Source: Gallionella sp.
GTDB taxonomy: Bacteria > Pseudomonadota > Gammaproteobacteria > Burkholderiales > Gallionellaceae
Assembly: GCA_028707275.1 (NCBI GenBank)
Contig: JAQTUP010000004.1
Coordinates: forward strand, 1-64,000
Direction: 5' to 3'
Length of the DNA: 64,000 nucleotides
Part shown: piece by piece, positions 1 to 7,602 of the stretch
Layout of the letters: each line of letters starts with the position of its first letter
Numbering within the stretch: the stretch's first letter is position 1
Notes under the pieces: model-generated
What the model saw: only the letters and a program-made list of their open reading frames with translations
The model's database searches: none
Told to the model about the DNA's origin: nothing
Program-made: the position numbers and the translations under genes

Positions 1-78
1 AATCACAACTGATTCTTAAAGCTTTTCTGGTTTCCCGTCCGGCTCCGTTTCAAACCTCGTTTCAGCGAAGAGGTGCGC

Positions 79-106
79 ATTATAGAGATCTGAACCCTCA
101 CGTCAA
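79..106 (-). promoter_or_regulatory. Strong sigma70 promoter reading left out of the window
   Basis: On the minus strand a TTGACG -35 (101-106) is followed after 16 bases by a perfect TATAAT -10 (79-84) and then a GCGC stretch. A GC-rich discriminator next to a near-consensus promoter is typical of stringently controlled rRNA, tRNA or ribosomal-protein promoters. The transcript would run off the left edge, so its gene cannot be seen. No rRNA or protein start can be recognised in the remaining ~70 bases. Confidence 0.6.
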
Positions 107-167
107 CACATTTCGGAAATATTACTGTAATCAAAGCTCGTCACCCTACTCTGACCGATGTGCTCTG

Positions 168-359
168 TTAACTTTTTTTGATCAACTCCAGCTTCGTACG
201 GGAGTGATGCAAAAGCTCATTTAACTCCCGCACAGAGTCATACGCCTCTTCGTGTGTCTCATTGGCCAGCCTGCGCCCCATTTCCTGGGCAACAAAAAGC
301 AAACCTGACAATTCATCAATCGTTCCGAGCCTATCCCCATCCTGCGCTTCTTCTTTCAT
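168..359 (-). CDS. Small hypothetical protein (63 aa)
   Basis: A short acidic and helical ORF, rich in Glu, Leu and Arg, with no signal peptide or membrane segment. I do not recognise the family. The ATG at 359 is preferred because a purine-rich GGGGGTGG lies about 5 bases upstream; an in-frame ATG at 386 is possible and would add nine residues. It lies divergently from tsaD. The composition looks like real coding sequence, but nothing else supports it. Confidence 0.45.
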   Translation of the reverse strand: MKEEAQDGDRLGTIDELSGLLFVAQEMGRRLANETHEEAYDSVRELNELLHHSRTKLELIKKS

Positions 360-589
360 GATAGCCACCCCCGCACGATATTTCATGCCACACCGTAACC
401 ACGCACCCCCCGATCGTCAATATGCCAAACGACATAGGCATTCATGCGCAGCAGCAAAAATAGCGCGCTTACTCTGCGGAAAATCATCTCAATTCCAGCG
501 ACCGATAAGATAGCGCAGGTCGACAGCGGAAATTCAGGTGGTTTATTCATGAAAAATATCTACAATGCAGCCTCTTCTGAAAGGCTGTT

Positions 590-1675
590 GTGATTACACT
601 TGGAATTGAATCATCCTGCGATGAAACCGGCATCGCGCTCTACCAAACGGGGCGCGGATTACTCTCGCATACGCTGCACAGCCAGATTGCCATGCACAGC
701 GAATACGGCGGTGTCGTCCCCGAACTCGCCTCACGCGATCATGTGCAGCGCGTTATCCCGCTGATACGTCAGGCCATGCAGGACGCCGACGTATCGCTCG
801 ATCAACTGGACGCGATCGCCTATACCCAGGGACCGGGTCTTGGTGGCGCCCTGTTGGTCGGTGCCAGCGTCGCCAATTCGTTAGCTTATGCCCTCGACAT
901 ACCGACTATCGGCATTCATCACCTGGAGGGTCATTTACTCTCGCCGCTATTGTCCGATCCCGCACCCGAATTCCCGTTCATAGCCCTCCTGGTGTCAGGC
1001 GGCCACACGCAACTGATGCGCGTGGACGGGGTCGGACGATATGAGCTGCTGGGAGAAACGGTAGATGACGCCGCCGGCGAAGCCTTCGACAAGAGCGCCA
1101 AATTGCTGGGATTAGGCTATCCGGGCGGCCCGGCATTGTCGCTGCTCGCAGCCTCAGGCAGACCGGGGCTCTATAAATTGCCACGCCCGATGTTGCACAG
1201 CGGGGATCTCAACTTCAGCTTCAGCGGCTTGAAAACGGCAGTTCTTACCCTGGTCAGACAAAGCGACCTCCCTCACCCCACCCCTCTCCCGCAAGCGGGC
1301 GAGGGGACAAACGAATCGCTGCGCGAATTTCAAATTATCGAACAAACTCGTGCCGACATCGCTTATGCGACACAGGAAGCCATCATAGATGTACTGGCAC
1401 ACAAGGCGCGCGCAGCCCTGGCGCAAACCGGCCTGACACAACTGGTCGTGGCAGGAGGAGTAGGCGCAAATCAGATGTTGCGCAGCCGGTTGATCTGCGA
1501 CATTGAACGCCGTGGCGGCCGCGTGTTTTATCCGGACCTGGAATTTTGCACCGACAACGGCGCGATGATCGCCTTCGCCGGCGCATTGCGTCTGGCAGAA
1601 CAGCAGGGCTCAAAGGATTACCGCTTCAACGTCAAACCGCGCTGGAATCTGGAACAAATGGTATCGGCGCTGTAA
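590..1675 (+). CDS. tsaD: tRNA N6-adenosine threonylcarbamoyltransferase TsaD
   Basis: TsaD transfers the threonylcarbamoyl group from TC-AMP to A37 of ANN-decoding tRNAs (t6A synthesis), working with TsaB and TsaE. The N-terminal [10 protein letters not shown], the metal-binding HHLEGH (about residues 110-115) and SGGHTQL are all present. The start is GTG at 590, the only start that gives the conserved N-terminus. The product is 361 aa, against about 337-345 usual for the family. The excess is a low-complexity insert (about residues 227-249, with PLPQAGEG and SLRE) encoded by a palindromic dispersed repeat at 1268-1336. The frame is kept on both sides and conserved sequence resumes at [13 protein letters not shown], so the gene is probably still functional. 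TsaC, which makes TC-AMP, is at 34147-34701. Confidence 0.96.
   Translation: MITLGIESSCDETGIALYQTGRGLLSHTLHSQIAMHSEYGGVVPELASRDHVQRVIPLIRQAMQDADVSLDQLDAIAYTQGPGLGGALLVGASVANSLAYALDIPTIGIHHLEGHLLSPLLSDPAPEFPFIALLVSGGHTQLMRVDGVGRYELLGETVDDAAGEAFDKSAKLLGLGYPGGPALSLLAASGRPGLYKLPRPMLHSGDLNFSFSGLKTAVLTLVRQSDLPHPTPLPQAGEGTNESLREFQIIEQTRADIAYATQEAIIDVLAHKARAALAQTGLTQLVVAGGVGANQMLRSRLICDIERRGGRVFYPDLEFCTDNGAMIAFAGALRLAEQQGSKDYRFNVKPRWNLEQMVSAL
1268..1336 (+). repeat. Palindromic dispersed repeat, copy A (inside tsaD)
   Basis: A C-rich arm, the palindrome CTCCCGCAAGCGGGCGAG and a tail with CGAATCGCTGCGCGAATTT. The same order (C-rich lead, CCCGCAAGCGGG-like palindrome, CGAA, TCGCTGCGCGAGT-like tail, often ATTA) recurs at 4724-4832, 24897-24955, 28763-28830 and 39279-39350. 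Here it is translated in frame within tsaD. Confidence 0.8.
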
Positions 1676-1791
1676 TACAGAGGTGAATCGCCGCGACAGT
1701 GGCAGGTTTTCGGCGATCCTCGCGACCGAATCACATGCCGCAGACTTGAGACAACGGGCGCCTACAGGAGTAGGATGAACGCCCGGATAAA

Positions 1792-4131
1792 ATGATTTTC
1801 CATCACCCGATCATGTCCTCACTCGCCAGGCAAAAATCTCTCATCCTGATGCAACTGGGGGTTGCTGCAACCTACCTGCTGTTCGGGACAATAACTCATC
1901 ATTATTTTATCAGCCACGGCATTGTAGGGGTTGTCTGGCCGGGCAGTGGCATAGCGCTGGCCGCCTTACTCATTGGTGGCCGACGCTTCATCTGGGGTGT
2001 TTTTCTCGGCTCACTGCTGCTCAATGCATTATCCAACAGTTCACTCTGGGCTGTTTTCGGAATCACCTTAGCCAATGTACTGGAAGCGCTGACAGGTTTT
2101 TGGCTGATCATACGCCCGGGACACATGACCTCACCCATCGGGACTCTGGCAGGCTACCTGCGACTGATTGCACTGGGAGGCGGAATAACCAGCATGGTCG
2201 GCGCATTGATAGGCACATCATCCCTGCTCCTTGCCGGTTATTTCCCGCCAGGCGAACACTTTGAAAATCTCTCGCACTGGTGGATGGGGGATACGATAGG
2301 TGTGGTGCTGCTCACCCCCTTTATATTGGCATGGCGCCAACCCAGGATCGTGCAACTCACCGCCATGAACCGGCTGGAAGCTGCCATTTTGCTCGGCATC
2401 ACATTTATTGCCGGACAAATTGTTTTCATGGGATGGTTTCACGCCTTCCTGAGCGACACCCCCAAGGGTTACTGGATGTTTCTTTTTACTTCCTGGGCGG
2501 CAATACGCCTGGGGGCTCGCGGCGCCACACTCGTTCTGCTGATGACGTCGATCCAGGCATTATCTGGCGCGTATCAGGAAGTGGGATTTTTCGCCCAGGA
2601 CTTTGCCCGAGCCGATCTGCACAACTACTGGGCTTACATGCTGATTTTATCCATAGTCGGTATGGCTTTATCGACCTATGTCAATGAAATTAAAAATGGC
2701 CTTGAAGCCCTGAAGCTAAAAGACTCAGCACTTAATGCCGCCGCGAACGGCATTGTAATAACGGACCGGACAGGACGCATCGAATGGGCGAATCAGGCTT
2801 TTTGCCAAGCCACGGGATATAGCCTGGACGAAGCTTTAGGGAAAAATTCAGGGCAACTTGTAAAGTCAGGAGCACATGACCTGGCATATTACAAACTGAT
2901 GTGGCAAACCATACTCAGTCACAAGGTTTGGCACGGTGAAATCGTCAATCGTCGCAAGGATGGAGCGCAGTTTGACGAAGAAATGACGATTACGCCCATT
3001 TCGAATGAACGAGGAACCATCACCCACTTCGTTGCGGTAAAACAGGACATTACCGGGCGAAAATATGCCGAAAAGTACGAACGGTTTCAAAGGCACACAT
3101 TGGAAATGCTGGCTGAAAACAATCAGCTTTCAAATATTCTGGATGCCATTGTGCGGGGCATGGAACAACTCAACCCCCGGATGTTGTGCAGTATTTTATT
3201 GCTCGACCAGGAAGGCCGCCACCTTTATCACGGTGCGGCTCCCAGCCTGCCCGACTTTTATAATGCAGCAATCGACGGGATTGAAATTGGCATGGGCGTG
3301 GGTTCCTGCGGCACAGCCGCCTTTACCGGCGAGCGAGTCATCGTTGATGACATAACGACTCACCCCTACTGGGCGCCCTACAAGGCGCTCGCCGCCCGTG
3401 CCGGAATTGGTTCGTGCTGGTCTCAGCCGATACGCTCATCGACAGGTCAGATACTGGGCACCTTTGCCATCTATCATCATGAAGCGCACACACCCGCAGA
3501 ATCTGACATCTCCATTATCGAACAAACTGCCCGTCTGGCAAGCATTGCCATTGAACACCAGCGGATGGCCGAACAGGTGCGTCAGCTTGCGTTCTACGAC
3601 ACTCTCACCAAACTGCCCAACCGGCGTCTGCTCAATGACCGTTTGAGCCAAACCCTCGCCGCCAACAAGCGCAGTGACTGCTACAGCGCACTGATGTTTA
3701 TTGATCTTGACAACTTCAAACCGCTCAATGACACCTATGGTCATATAGTCGGAGATCTGCTGCTGTCTCAGGCGGCCGACAGGTTGAAGAATTGCGTGCG
3801 CGAAACGGACACGGTAGCGCGCTTCGGCGGCGATGAATTTGTGGTAATGCTCAGCGAACTCGACACAGACAAGAGCGAATCAACCCGACAAGCGGGCGTC
3901 GTGGCAGAAAAAATTCGTGCCGCCTTGTGCGCACCCTATCTGCTGCGCATCAGGCACGAAGGCGAGACCGACTCCACGATTGAGCATCGCAGCAGCGCAA
4001 GCATAGGCGTAGTCGTTTTTAAAAATCACGTTGAAGATCAGGACGACATCCTCAAATGGGCGGATGCGGCGATGTATCAGGCCAAAGAAGCCGGACGCAA
4101 TCTGATCCGGTTTTACGCACAGGAAAGATGA
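1792..4131 (+). CDS. MASE1-PAS-GAF-GGDEF diguanylate cyclase
   Basis: A 779-aa membrane sensor predicted to make cyclic di-GMP. Residues about 15-305 contain many hydrophobic helices and match a MASE1-type membrane sensing domain (VVWPGSGIALAALL). A PAS domain follows (about 310-425, ending in QDITGRKYAE), then a GAF domain (about 440-590, with GSCGTAAFTGERVIVDDI) and a C-terminal GGDEF domain (about 600-779). The catalytic motif RFGGDEF is intact, and RETD sits five residues before it as a normal inhibitory I-site, so active and product-inhibited catalysis is expected. There is no EAL domain. The start could be 1792 or the ATG at 1813. It stands alone between tsaD and the bufferin operon, and its signal is unknown. 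Confidence 0.9.
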   Translation: MIFHHPIMSSLARQKSLILMQLGVAATYLLFGTITHHYFISHGIVGVVWPGSGIALAALLIGGRRFIWGVFLGSLLLNALSNSSLWAVFGITLANVLEALTGFWLIIRPGHMTSPIGTLAGYLRLIALGGGITSMVGALIGTSSLLLAGYFPPGEHFENLSHWWMGDTIGVVLLTPFILAWRQPRIVQLTAMNRLEAAILLGITFIAGQIVFMGWFHAFLSDTPKGYWMFLFTSWAAIRLGARGATLVLLMTSIQALSGAYQEVGFFAQDFARADLHNYWAYMLILSIVGMALSTYVNEIKNGLEALKLKDSALNAAANGIVITDRTGRIEWANQAFCQATGYSLDEALGKNSGQLVKSGAHDLAYYKLMWQTILSHKVWHGEIVNRRKDGAQFDEEMTITPISNERGTITHFVAVKQDITGRKYAEKYERFQRHTLEMLAENNQLSNILDAIVRGMEQLNPRMLCSILLLDQEGRHLYHGAAPSLPDFYNAAIDGIEIGMGVGSCGTAAFTGERVIVDDITTHPYWAPYKALAARAGIGSCWSQPIRSSTGQILGTFAIYHHEAHTPAESDISIIEQTARLASIAIEHQRMAEQVRQLAFYDTLTKLPNRRLLNDRLSQTLAANKRSDCYSALMFIDLDNFKPLNDTYGHIVGDLLLSQAADRLKNCVRETDTVARFGGDEFVVMLSELDTDKSESTRQAGVVAEKIRAALCAPYLLRIRHEGETDSTIEHRSSASIGVVVFKNHVEDQDDILKWADAAMYQAKEAGRNLIRFYAQER

Positions 4132-4247
4132 TCGTTCTTTAACGGACAGGCTCTCTTCTGACAATTCAGTTCACTCACCTCCCCGCTCGTTTAACGGTTT
4201 CTCCCCGGCTTGAATGAACGCCCATCAAAAAATATATGCAGCACCCT

Positions 4248-4275
4248 GTAACCTTTTTTCGCGCCCCGACGAATC
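4248..4275 (+). promoter_or_regulatory. ECF-sigma-like promoter upstream of the bufferin operon
   Basis: GTAACC (4248-4253) is followed after 16 bases by CGAATC (4270-4275). From memory, GTAACC and CGAA are the -35 and -10 elements of the SigF (ECF) regulon that controls bufferin genes in Caulobacter. Transcription would begin about 4283, leaving a leader of about 110 bases before bufA. No sigma or anti-sigma gene lies in this window, so any regulator would be encoded elsewhere. This is an inference from motif and position. Confidence 0.5.
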
Positions 4276-4391
4276 TGTGGGTGCGTGGAAGATGCGACAA
4301 AAGTTCATCGAAAACGCGAAGACATCACGCCGCCGGACTCTCCGGCCTGCGTTTAATTACAACCTTTCTCAACCAAAATGGAGTTTCAAAC

Positions 4392-4673
4392 ATGAACAAG
4401 CAATTGACAGCAGCAATCGGCGGTTTACTGGCACTGGGTCTTGCGGGCGCGGCAAGTGCGGCTGACCAGAAAATGGAAAAATGCTACGGTATTGCCAAGG
4501 CGGGTATGAACGACTGCGGCAGCAAAAAAGCGGGACACTCCTGTGCAGGACAGGCCAGCAAGAACAGCGACGCAAACGATTTCGTCGCGCTGCCCAAGGG
4601 AACATGCAACAAGATTGCCAACGGCAGCCTGGGCGAGGCTGGCGACGCGATGATGATGAAAAAGACCATGTAA
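4392..4673 (+). CDS. bufA: Bufferin precursor (DUF2282, BufA1 type)
   Basis: A 93-aa exported small protein. Residues 1-23 form a clear signal peptide ending in ASAADQ. The mature part has exactly four cysteines in the contexts EKCYG, NDCGS, HSCAG and GTCNK, the DUF2282 pattern. In the family these cysteines are post-translationally modified by the partner MNIO enzyme, and the product binds copper in the periplasm and protects against metal stress. The start is the ATG at 4392, which alone gives a signal peptide; an upstream in-frame ATG at 4236 would add an unrelated leader. It is first in an operon with bufB, bufC and a DoxX protein. The family assignment is clear; the copper role is taken from characterised homologues. 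Confidence 0.9.
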   Translation: MNKQLTAAIGGLLALGLAGAASAADQKMEKCYGIAKAGMNDCGSKKAGHSCAGQASKNSDANDFVALPKGTCNKIANGSLGEAGDAMMMKKTM

Positions 4674-4723
4674 CGGGCATGATATTTAAACCATTACAGA
4701 CGGAGAGACCTGCCATGCCCGTT

Positions 4724-4832
4724 CCCTCACCCCAACCCTCTCCCGCAAGCCTGCCTGTGCGTTGCACGCAGACAGGCACCCAGTCAGGCGGGCGAGGGAG
4801 CGAACGAACGCTTGCGCGAGTTTTACGTTAAT
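4724..4832 (+). repeat. Palindromic dispersed repeat, copy B (bufA-bufB spacer), with nested palindrome
   Basis: The C-rich lead and CTCTCCCGCAAG half-arm begin the element. The palindrome is then interrupted by a second palindromic segment (TGCCTGTGCG...CAGACAGGCA, about 4751-4778) before the GGCGGGCGAGGGAGCGAACG arm resumes. The tail TTGCGCGAGTTTTACGTTA ends at the ATG of bufB. This appears to be one repeat inserted in another. Confidence 0.7.
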
Positions 4833-5658
4833 GAAGCGGCCCGCAACGCTTCCCTGTACCGCAGGTATTGGCTTGCGGGCGCCTCATTACCGCGAGGTAC
4901 TGAACACCTTACCGCCTCTTGGCTGGGTAGAGGTGCATAACGAGAATTTTTTTGGCGGGGGGGCGGCATTGAGCACCCTGCTCAAGGTACGCGAGCATTA
5001 CCCTGTCAGCCTGCATGGCGTCGGCATGGGACTGGCTTCGACGACACCGCTGGACCTGCACCATTTGACTGAACTGCATCGTTTGTGCGATGCGGTCAAA
5101 CCACAGGCCGTCTCCGAACATCTGTGCTGGAATGCTGCCGATGGCTTTGTGATCAACGACTTATTGCCCTTCCCCTACACCCGGGAAGCGCTGGCGCATG
5201 TGGCGAGCCGCATCGACCAGGTGCAGGAAAAACTGGGGCGACAGTTACTGGTCGAAAACCTCTCCAGCTACCTGTCCTTCTCGCACAGCGAAATGACCGA
5301 AGGCGAATTTTTGGCCGAACTCACCCGCCGTACCGGGTGCGGCATCCTGTTCGATGTTGAAAACCTGTATGTGAATACGCGCAATCTGGGCGTGGACGCA
5401 GAAGCTTTTATCAGAGCGATCCCGCCTGATGCCGTCAGGGAATACCACCTGGCCGGATACTCGGTGATGGATGGCTGCCTGGTCGATACGCACAACCATC
5501 CTGTATACCCGGAAGTATGGGCGCTCTATGAGTATGTGCTGCAACAGATCGGGCCGCGCCCCACCCTGATCGAGTGGGACAGCGATATTCCTGCGCTGGC
5601 CGTGCTGATGAATGAAGCTGCCTGTGCACAGCAAAGGATGGATGCCTGCCATGAGTGA
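4831..5658 (+). CDS. bufB: MNIO-family enzyme BufB (DUF692)
   Basis: A 275-aa TIM-barrel multinuclear non-heme iron oxidase. It is expected to bind BufA through BufC and modify its cysteines. DUF692 signature blocks are present in order: GIGLRAPHYREV, EVHNENFF, SLHGVGMGL, SEHLCW, VENLSSYL, FDVENLYVN, EYHLAGY, DTHNHPV and IEWDSDIP. The His, Glu and Asp residues expected to bind iron lie within them. The start is the ATG at 4831, directly after repeat copy B; an upstream in-frame start at 4762 would only translate the repeat. The stop overlaps the bufC start by 8 bases, which implies translational coupling. Substrate and chemistry are inferred from family and operon. Confidence 0.92.
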   Translation: MKRPATLPCTAGIGLRAPHYREVLNTLPPLGWVEVHNENFFGGGAALSTLLKVREHYPVSLHGVGMGLASTTPLDLHHLTELHRLCDAVKPQAVSEHLCWNAADGFVINDLLPFPYTREALAHVASRIDQVQEKLGRQLLVENLSSYLSFSHSEMTEGEFLAELTRRTGCGILFDVENLYVNTRNLGVDAEAFIRAIPPDAVREYHLAGYSVMDGCLVDTHNHPVYPEVWALYEYVLQQIGPRPTLIEWDSDIPALAVLMNEAACAQQRMDACHE

Positions 5659-6427
5659 GTACACTGACGAACTTGCGCATTTTGCACGCGCCATCGTCTG
5701 CTGCGAGTCTCCCTCGCAAAAGGTGTGCAGGACATACCCCGATTACACCGCCGCGACCGCCATGGAAGTCTATCGCAACAACTATCGAGGCAATCTGCAC
5801 GATGCGCTGGCCGTGGCTTATCCTGTCATCCTGCAACTGGTAGGCGATGATTTTTTTCGGTTCATGGCAAGAAAATATATCGGTGAACATCCGTCGCAAA
5901 GCGCCAACCTCCATCATTATGGCGCCGAATTAGCCGCTTTTCTGTCGGGCTTCGCGCCCGCGCAGGAACTGCCTTATCTGCCGGATGTGGCAAGGCTGGA
6001 GTGGCACTGCCACCTGGCTTATTTCGCACCCGATGCCCCCTCCTTTTCGCTGGCTTATCTGGCAGAAATACCCGCCGAACACTATGCGGAATTGAGTATA
6101 GGAACCGCTTGCCGGATGGTGCGCTCCGACTTTCCCGTCATGCAAATATGGCAGGCGCACCAGCCAGGCGCCGACAGCGATTTTCGCATCGATCTCGATA
6201 ACGGCGGCGGTATTGCGCTGGTGAGTCGCAAGGAATATGTCATACGGGTCAGTGAACTCCCGGAGGCTGCCGCCTGCTGGCTGCAACACATACAAGACGG
6301 CGACACGCTGGGCCTGGCGACACATGCCACACTGGAACGCCATCCCCGCTTCGACTTGCAGGCCACCTTGATCAACCTGCTCGCGCAAGGCGCACTCACA
6401 AGCTTTACTTCGGCTGCGACATCGTGA
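5651..6427 (+). CDS. bufC: BufC, DUF2063 partner protein of the MNIO
   Basis: A 258-aa protein with an N-terminal DUF2063-type domain (HFARAIVC..., YPDYTAATAMEVYRNNYRGN, AYPVILQLVGDDFF) and a C-terminal domain of about 150 residues. In characterised MNIO pathways the equivalent protein helps recruit the precursor to the enzyme. The N-terminal family is annotated as putative DNA-binding, but the operon position argues for a RiPP-recognition role. The start at 5651 overlaps bufB by 8 bases; the end overlaps the next start by 4 (GTGA). No signal peptide, as expected for a cytoplasmic maturation factor. Confidence 0.88.
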   Translation: MSEYTDELAHFARAIVCCESPSQKVCRTYPDYTAATAMEVYRNNYRGNLHDALAVAYPVILQLVGDDFFRFMARKYIGEHPSQSANLHHYGAELAAFLSGFAPAQELPYLPDVARLEWHCHLAYFAPDAPSFSLAYLAEIPAEHYAELSIGTACRMVRSDFPVMQIWQAHQPGADSDFRIDLDNGGGIALVSRKEYVIRVSELPEAAACWLQHIQDGDTLGLATHATLERHPRFDLQATLINLLAQGALTSFTSAATS

Positions 6428-6888
6428 ATATCATTCTTCGCCTCACACGGCTTTACTACCGTGCATCCCGTCTGCCGGAACATCTGGCTCCCCTGATCGA
6501 CCTGGGGCTGAAATTATTTCTGGCTCAGGTATTTTTTAAATCGGGGCTGACCAAGATACAGACCTGGGACAGCACCCTTTATTTGTTCGCTGATGTTTAC
6601 CAGGTGCCGCTGCTCAATCCCGAATTTGCGGCCTGGCTGGCCACAGGCGCGGAACTGGGATTGCCGGTTTTTCTGGTCGCAGGACTCTTCGGGCGCTTTG
6701 CCGCTGCCGGACTGTTCATCCTCAATCTGGTCGCCGTCATTTCCTATTATTCAGAACTGAGCGAAGCCGGACTCAATCAGCATCTGTACTGGGGAATCTT
6801 GCTGACCGTGCTGCTCTCGATCAGCCGCAGCGCCTGGTCAGTGGATCACTGGCTGGAAAACAGGTTGGAAAAATCAGCCAGATCTTAA
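6424..6888 (+). CDS. DoxX-family membrane protein (bufferin operon)
   Basis: A 154-aa integral membrane protein with about four hydrophobic helices and DoxX features (LFLAQVFFKSGLTKIQTWD near residues 31-49). It starts at GTG 6424, overlapping the bufC stop by 4 bases. DoxX proteins are frequent last members of DUF2282/DUF692/DUF2063 operons. Their role there is not settled; a link to quinone or redox supply, or to export, is speculation. Confidence 0.85.
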   Translation: MNIILRLTRLYYRASRLPEHLAPLIDLGLKLFLAQVFFKSGLTKIQTWDSTLYLFADVYQVPLLNPEFAAWLATGAELGLPVFLVAGLFGRFAAAGLFILNLVAVISYYSELSEAGLNQHLYWGILLTVLLSISRSAWSVDHWLENRLEKSARS

Positions 6889-6918
6889 CTTCGATGCACG
6901 CACACCAAGGAGACTCTC

Positions 6919-7584
6919 TTGAATCTGTCACACCCTAAACGCATCAGCCGCCGGAACATCATCGTGTATATCCTGGTCGCATTATTCATCGGCATCGCAT
7001 TCATGATGGTGACGGAGCAGCTCAACCGTCAGAATGCCGCGATTGAAAAAGAAGAGGCCAGAATGCATGAGGCTGCCATTAAAAATACTGCTCGCACAAC
7101 GCTGGCAAAAGAGATTCATACGCACGCCGAAGCCAGTGCCGGTCAGCTGGCTCTGCTCTTCGTCCTGAACGACAAGGACAAAAGGATCACGGCCTATGGC
7201 GAGATGGACAGACACAACGCGTCCATGGATCTGGCAATCGAGCGCATCGGGCCGTTGCTCGAAGGTGCGGATGATAAAAAGACCCGTTTGATCAGTTTGC
7301 GCGATGCCTTTCGTGACGGCCTGCAAGAGTCCGTGGACGCGCTGGAATTGAATGACAAGGAAAAAGGGAAGCTGCTTTTATCCACGGTGACACTGAAAAA
7401 TCTTCAGGCGCTGCGCAGCCTGGTGGAGCAGATCGCAACTGAACAGCCAGCACGCCCGATGGCGCCGGAAAAATCCACTTTCATGGATTCCCGGACTGCC
7501 GTCATCGGACTGGGCCTGGGTTCTGCCGTGATCGCATTGCTGCTGGGCATGATGCTCACCAGAAAGGTGGCATCAATTACATAG
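6919..7584 (+). CDS. Chemoreceptor-like four-helix sensor without signalling domain
   Basis: A 221-aa protein with a membrane helix near residues 14-33, about 145 residues of periplasmic helical sequence resembling the four-helix-bundle ligand domain of methyl-accepting proteins, and a second membrane helix near 195-214. It ends only a few residues after that helix, with no HAMP or signalling domain. The start is TTG 6919, supported by an AAGGAGA ribosome site six bases upstream. It lies 30 bases after the DoxX gene and may be the last gene of the bufferin operon. It could be a truncated receptor, or a periplasmic sensor acting through a partner. Confidence 0.7.
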   Translation: MNLSHPKRISRRNIIVYILVALFIGIAFMMVTEQLNRQNAAIEKEEARMHEAAIKNTARTTLAKEIHTHAEASAGQLALLFVLNDKDKRITAYGEMDRHNASMDLAIERIGPLLEGADDKKTRLISLRDAFRDGLQESVDALELNDKEKGKLLLSTVTLKNLQALRSLVEQIATEQPARPMAPEKSTFMDSRTAVIGLGLGSAVIALLLGMMLTRKVASIT

Positions 7585-7602
7585 CCTGCCTCAGGAAAAA
7601 TC

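Noticed and set aside
978-1441. Minus-strand ORFs opposite tsaD that contain [13 protein letters not shown]
   Set aside because: They are antisense readings of the palindromic repeat and tsaD, not genes.
1792-4131. Loss of function in the MASE1-GGDEF protein like that in the later PAS-GGDEF protein
   Set aside because: Its RFGGDEF and RETD I-site are intact, so it is expected to be active.
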